From NCBI GenBank assembly GCA_000149265.1, contig CH000572.1, positions 149,156-213,155 of the forward strand: a DNA stretch of 64,000 nt, read 5' to 3'. Shown one piece after another: positions 59,701 to 64,000 of the stretch (position 1 is the stretch's first letter; each line of letters starts with the position of its first letter). The position numbers and the translations under genes are program-made. The DNA comes from Ciona savignyi. Lineage: Eukaryota > Chordata > Ascidiacea > Phlebobranchia > Cionidae. The notes under the pieces are model-generated. The model did no database searches and was not told where the DNA came from. It saw only the letters and a program-made list of their open reading frames with translations.

Positions 59701-62700
59701 GCTTGACAGGCATGGCATGTCGCCCCGACATCTACCAGAAGGAATAATGGAATCGCAATAAAACTTGGTGATTTGATAGACAGCATGACCTAAATATGCA
59801 AAAACTAAAACTTTAGATAATAAATTTAGGGGAATTCCCCTTGGACGTTAAAAAACAAAACGGTCATTTTTTCTAAAAAAATAGCGTTTTGGGCCTTAGC
59901 GCTTGAACGGCTGCTCCAATTTGAATCATATTTGGTGGAATCCAAGTGCATTTGTCACTGATTTAACACTTAGAAGAAATAAAAAAATTACCTATGAAAA
60001 TACCCTAAAAATGAGATTTTGTTCTCAAATCATGATTTTGACAAGCATGCCATGTTGCCCCGACATCTACCAAAAGGAATATTGGAATCGAAATGAAAAT
60101 TTAACATATTTTGACAACATGGTTTAGATATGCAGAAACCAAAAATTTTTAGGTGATAAATCTAAGGGAATTCCCCCGGATGCGTTAAAAACCAACAACG
60201 GTATTTTTTCTAAAAAACTAGCTTTTTTGGACATATCGCTTGAACGGCTGCTTCAATCTGATTCAGATTTGGTAGAATGTAAGTGCATTGCCTACTTATT
60301 TAATAATTAGAAACAATAAAAAAATTATTTAGGGAAATACCCTAAAAATAAGATTTTGTTCTCAAATCATGATTGTGACAGGCATGGCATGACGCCCCGA
60401 CATCTACCAGAAGGAATAATGAAATATTAATAAAACTTTGTCATTTGTTAGACAACATGGTCTAGATACGCAGAAACAAAATTGTGGGTGATAAATATAG
60501 GGGAATTTCCCGAAGACGTTAAAATCCAAAACGGTTATTTTTCTAAAAAAATAGCTTTTTGGGGCATAGCGTTTAAACGGCTGCTCTAATTTTTATCAGA
60601 TTTGGTGGAATGCCGGATCGTTAGCCACCCTGTGTCAATTAAAAGAAAGAAAACATTTACTTAGGGTAACACCCTTAAAAACGAAGATATGTTCCTTAAT
60701 CATGATTGTGACAGGCATGTCACATTGCACTGACATCTCCAACAAGGTTTCGTCAAATTGGATTAAAACTTTAATTATTGTTAGATAACATGACCCACAT
60801 ATGTAAAAACAGAAAGTTATGTACTAAACCCATGGGGAATTCTCCGAAGCCATGAAAAACTAAATCGGACTGTTTTAGGAATTTCGCTTTATTTCAATAC
60901 ATCACTTCAAAAAAAGCTTTAATTTAAAACACATGTGTGATGAAATCTACGTAAATCTAACAGGATTGTTCATTTTTTAACTACACATAAAGAAGAAGTT
61001 TGGTTTGATAACTATGGGACCCATGCGTTTATGCTTGCAGAAACAAAAACTACATACACAGTGTTAAATACAAAATGTGGTTAGGGACCCTGTAACATGA
61101 ATATATGGCATACGACATGTGTTTTACAAATAGTAGTGGTTAAATACGTGGTTGACACTCTCTGGTTTAAATAATGTTTTCCACAGGTCTTATTCGATTC
61201 TTTGGGAATATATCACTCAATAACGGGCCTCTGTGTTTGATGGAGTTGTACCCAACCTTTTTAAATGTGTTGTTTAGTTTCATTGAATGTAATGAGATAC
61301 CCAAGAAACAAGTTGCCTTTGAAACACTTGGTGTAATTGGTGAGACGCTAGAAGGAAAACAACTTTTATCCGATCAAGGTAAGTGCTAAATGTTATTGAT
61401 GATGTTTAATATATTGATTGATATTCAAAAGAAGGAAAAAAGGAAATAATATATTTATGCAGGATATCTTATTCCCAGCAAATGGAAAATAACAGGGGCA
61501 ATATAATACAGACCATGTTCAGTTTTAGTACACCCGTATGATTAGTGTGGGGTTAGTGCGACTAGTGCGTTGTCTCTCAGGTTGCTGGTTTGAAAATGGT
61601 TGTTAGTTAGTCAGTTATGTACTTGGGCAAGGCACTTAATGAACATTGTCTGAACCCTGTGGAATGATGGGTTTCACCAAATTAAAGAAACATCTAATTC
61701 ATAAACAACACACTGCAAAGGCAATGGTAACCTAAAAGTGGGCCCAAGTAAACTGACGTTACCATGTGTTAACGCCCCTTACGTTTCCTATCCAAGGGGA
61801 TGAACATAAATATCCTGTTCTATTCTATCCTCGTGACCACTCGAGTTACCAAAGTATAGCAGTTTATTGAATATGATGGATATAGATATTCTTAGTGTTT
61901 TGTTTAACATGCTAATTCATTAGGGTAACATTTGGTAAATGCCTTGACTAAATACAACTAAATCACTTACTTCTGATTTCTATCATACAGCATTTAGTCT
62001 CATGGTTGACATTGCATGAACTAACCAGCCAAACTTTTTAAATTGACTAGAAGTAATGTAAATGCTTATTATATCAAGTATTAAGTCAGTTGTGTCCCTT
62101 AGAATTTGTAAACTAACTAAATAACTTTCGCGTTACACCTAGCAGTTATGTGTAAATGTTTTCAGGAGAGAATTTTACCTGTGCTTTGAAAGAGGTTTTC
62201 CAAGTCTTAAGATATGGCAAGCAAGATTTGAGACTTATTGCTGTTCAATGTGTCACTTCCTTACTCGACCACAAAAAGGTGCACCATTTAAAAATAGATG
62301 TTTCAATTCATGCAAGATCGAAACTTAGTGATGATTGCATATTGCCTAAGGCTTGATTTGTTATTCAGTTTAGTCGATTTACACCAACAAAACGTTTTTC
62401 GGCCAGGAGTTTTGCGTGTGTGTGGATATACACTTATAACTAGAACTAAAGATGAAAATAATGGTGTAGTATAAAAATAATTTTATATTGATATGCATAT
62501 TACTATCGTCATTGAACACCAATTAATTTCTTAAGCAAGGCACTTTTTTGACCTTGTCTCAGCTAAAGAATTAGTAAAGTAAAATAATTATTAGGGCTGT
62601 GCAAATACGTAGATTCTTATAACGCTTAACCGATCAAAGAAAAAACGGTTGTTAACTTAGCCTCGTGTTCGCTATCGCTAGTACTAAGTAATGAGAAGAG

Positions 62701-63948
62701 CCTGGAAAAAAAGCGCTCGGGAGTGCGTCTGTGCCTGTGGTCCTGTATTGAAACTAGGCCAACGTGACCGTAGGTCAAATCGCCAATTAAAGCAATAAAC
62801 ACCGTGACGAGATACGTTTAGCAACGCGACGAGTTATTGGTAGCATCGCGAATAGCTGCGGTTAGCAACGCTACGACCTACAAAATCATACTTACTCAAA
62901 TCGAACTCGAGGCCTCTACCGTAACTCGCCCCATCACTAATAGTAGGCCTACTGCGCAACGGGAATCGTCAAATTATCTCACGCCTACCCTCGGGTTACC
63001 GGAGCTATTGTATTGTATTGTGTATGATTAACACATTCTTTTAATTTAATAGAACCCATTGAATCGCTGGGTTTAGGCAATTTTCGGTAAGTGCCTTGCC
63101 CAAGGACACAACTAACTAGCTAGCGACCAGTTTCGTACCTACAACCATTCGGCTGAAAGGCGACACACTAAACTACCAGACTAAGCTGTTGCACTGTCGG
63201 TTAAAATAGACCGTCGTGTCATTCAAATAAAAATTAATACTGCACTTGATTTTCAGCAGTGATTTTTTTACTTACCAATAACTGTGTTACGTTTGATGTT
63301 TTTTTTTTATAAATTAAATTTATCTTCTTAACATTCTGACCAGATAGCCAAAAAATAGAGTGCCACGCTACAATTAAACGCCACTGTAGGGGGTTAAAAA
63401 CTAGAGTAGCTCAATTGGAGGTGTTACGGAAAATGCTAGTCTTGGCTGCAAAAGCTAACTACTTTACTTAGGATAGGATATTCATGTTTATCCCCGTGAA
63501 TGTGAAAACCAAGGGACAATCGTCAGATAACCTCGCGCCTACCGTTAGTTTACAGGATATATTGCAGTATGTTGTGTATAATTCACATGTTTTTTTAATT
63601 TTGTGGAACTCATTAATCTGCTGGGTTCAGGCAATGTCCATTAAGTGCCTTGGCAAAGGACACATCCGACTAGCTAGCGACCAGTTTAGAAGCTGCAACC
63701 CTTTGGCTGAAAGGCGATGCATTAAACCACCAGACTAATCTATATCTATTTAAAAATATAATAAACAGCACAATTTAAATAATAACGGTGTTAATGTTAT
63801 GTTTCAACAGATCCATGAAGATAGTTTGGAGCTTGCCTATGCAATCACTTTCCCATGGTTTCAACTAATATCCAACAATCCAATCGATTCTATCATCAGC
63901 TTATGTAAACAACCCTTTCCTGACATCCGCTGTTCAGGATATGCTCTG
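56783..63948 (+). CDS. PSMD5: PSMD5-like 26S proteasome assembly chaperone (S5b), 3' end beyond window
   Basis: Exons: 56783-56955, 58220-58364, 58674-58928, 59148-59238, 59302-59463, 61187-61378, 62166-62278, 63811-63948; the last ends in phase 0 at a GTAAGT donor. The 423 visible residues are an all-helical HEAT/ARM-type repeat protein. Blocks shared with vertebrate PSMD5 (504 residues) include LTHPNSDVQLLTL, KSDIVRFRVYE, SDSDPFSDLYVPG, RFFGNIS, LGVIGETLEGKQLL and QPFPDIRCSGYAL. About 80 C-terminal residues are therefore missing off the right edge. PSMD5 binds the proteasomal ATPase ring (PSMC1/PSMC2) and guides or restrains 19S base assembly in the cytosol. Start: ATG at 56783 (AAAAATGG) gives a normal-length N-terminus. 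Introns carry SINEs, a nested hAT-like element and a four-unit tandem repeat. Confidence 0.92.
57015..57545 (+). repeat. SINE family 2 copy split by a later insertion
   Basis: Left part about 57015-57069 (CCTTTCAGTCGAAGGGTTAC, AAAACTGGTCTCTAGCTAG) and right part 57457-57545 (GTTGTGTCCATGGGCAAGGC, CATGGGGATAAACAGGAATA, TCC tail). The two join in register when 57070-57456 is removed. PSMD5 intron 1. Confidence 0.7.
57070..57448. mobile_element. Nested hAT-like element (379 bp) with 8-bp target duplication
   Basis: Flanked by the direct repeat GCTAGTTG (57062-57069 and 57449-57456). Ends are short inverted repeats: left CCCGTATGG, right complement CCAGTATGG. The interior is rich in GTGTGCA, with similar stretches CTCGAGTGTGCACGTGCC and CTCGAGTGTGCAGCTGCC near the ends. 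No coding frame. The clean split of the surrounding SINE supports a true insertion. Confidence 0.75.
59634..60880 (+). repeat. ~337-bp tandem-unit element, long version (about four units)
   Basis: Landmark GACARGCATG...CGACATCT occurs at about 59704, 60039, 60377 and 60709 (periods of roughly 335, 338 and 332). The head (ATGGGTCCCATTTGAAAAAT) and the degenerate last unit (ATGTACTAAACCCATGGGGA) match the two-unit element at 4707-5240 in the same order. Each unit also holds AGCGCTTGAACGGCTGCTCC and GGGAATTCCCC-type palindromes. An ATGGGACCCAT motif at about 61015 mirrors the head motif and may mark the right end. Entirely in PSMD5 intron 5; no coding frame spans it. Confidence 0.75.
61545..61838 (+). 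repeat. SINE family 2, full-length plus-strand copy
   Basis: Head GGTTAGTGCGACTAGTGCGT, GGTTGCTGGTTTGAAAATGG, body CTTGGGCAAGGCACTTAATG, AACAACACACTGCAAAGGC, CAAGGGGATGAACATAAATA and an (ATTCT/ATCCT) tail. PSMD5 intron 6. Confidence 0.75.
62950..63185 (-). repeat. SINE family 2 copy
   Basis: Plus-strand landmarks: CGTCAAATTATCTCACGCC, CTTGCCCAAGGACACAACTA, ACCAGTTTCGTACCTACAAC and GGCGACACACTAAACTACCA. The 3' tail side is truncated. PSMD5 intron 7. Confidence 0.7.
63471..63741 (-). repeat. SINE family 2, full-length copy with (ATCCT) tail
   Basis: Minus strand reads from a tRNA-like head (GGTGGTTTAATGCATCGCC) to GGGGATAAACATGAATATCC and a TATCCTA tail at 63471. It lies 230 bases from the copy at 62950-63185, same orientation. 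A further tail (GGATAGGATAT) starts at 63988 and runs off the window. PSMD5 intron 7. Confidence 0.75.
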
Positions 63949-64000
63949 GTAAGTCTCGAACTAATTACTTATGTGTTAACATATTTTTAGGATAGGATAT

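Noticed and set aside
63484..63738. 84-codon plus-strand frame
   Set aside because: Lies wholly inside a SINE family 2 copy. Similar frames at 2669-2896 and 62837-63031 have the same origin.
7538..63948. Functional linkage of UBR3 and PSMD5 as a ubiquitin-proteasome cluster
   Set aside because: Separated by 25 kb and unrelated genes; co-location is not evidence here.

Overview
The window is AT-rich animal genomic DNA with two assembly gaps (12861-13325 and 27456-27555). It carries multi-exon GT-AG genes, many short introns and dense small repeats. Compactness, base composition and gene repertoire suggest an invertebrate deuterostome; an ascidian such as Ciona is my best guess. That is an inference, because no species marker is present.

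Layout. (1) About 178-3016, minus strand: a class A (rhodopsin-like) peptide-type GPCR, with a cluster of tRNA-Ser/Leu-like SINEs in one intron. (2) 4707-5240: an element built of ~337-bp tandem units, with a longer relative at 59634-60880. (3) 5859-7220, plus: an intronless SMYD3-like lysine methyltransferase. (4) 7538-31272, plus: a UBR3-type E3 ubiquitin ligase in at least 35 exons, with UBR box, RING finger and C-terminal zinc-binding domain. (5) 31273-44344: ~13 kb with no supportable gene, holding SINEs, another repeat pair and a 1.1-kb TTAA-flanked element. (6) 44345-51079, plus: a type I membrane protein with signal peptide, ZP domain, RKRR furin-type site and one TM segment. (7) 52272-54233, minus: a predicted type II membrane protein with N-terminal cytoplasmic tail, TM anchor, coiled-coil stalk and C-terminal gC1q-like head, convergent with the ZP gene. 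(8) 56783-63948, plus: PSMD5 (proteasome assembly chaperone S5b), cut by the right edge.

I see no operon-like functional unit. UBR3 and PSMD5 both belong to the ubiquitin-proteasome system, but 25 kb and two secreted/membrane-type genes separate them, so I read nothing into it.

The least expected content is (a) the gC1q head on a type II membrane anchor, and (b) a set of small mobile elements whose insertion events can be read directly. These include a 303-bp foldback element and two ~380-bp hAT-like elements with 8-bp target duplications (both inside older SINE copies), a TTAA-flanked element with a 26-bp palindrome, and two tRNA-derived SINE families. No prokaryotic, viral, CRISPR or toxin system is visible. 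Exon boundaries were placed by hand from splice consensus, reading-phase continuity and family similarity; they are predictions.
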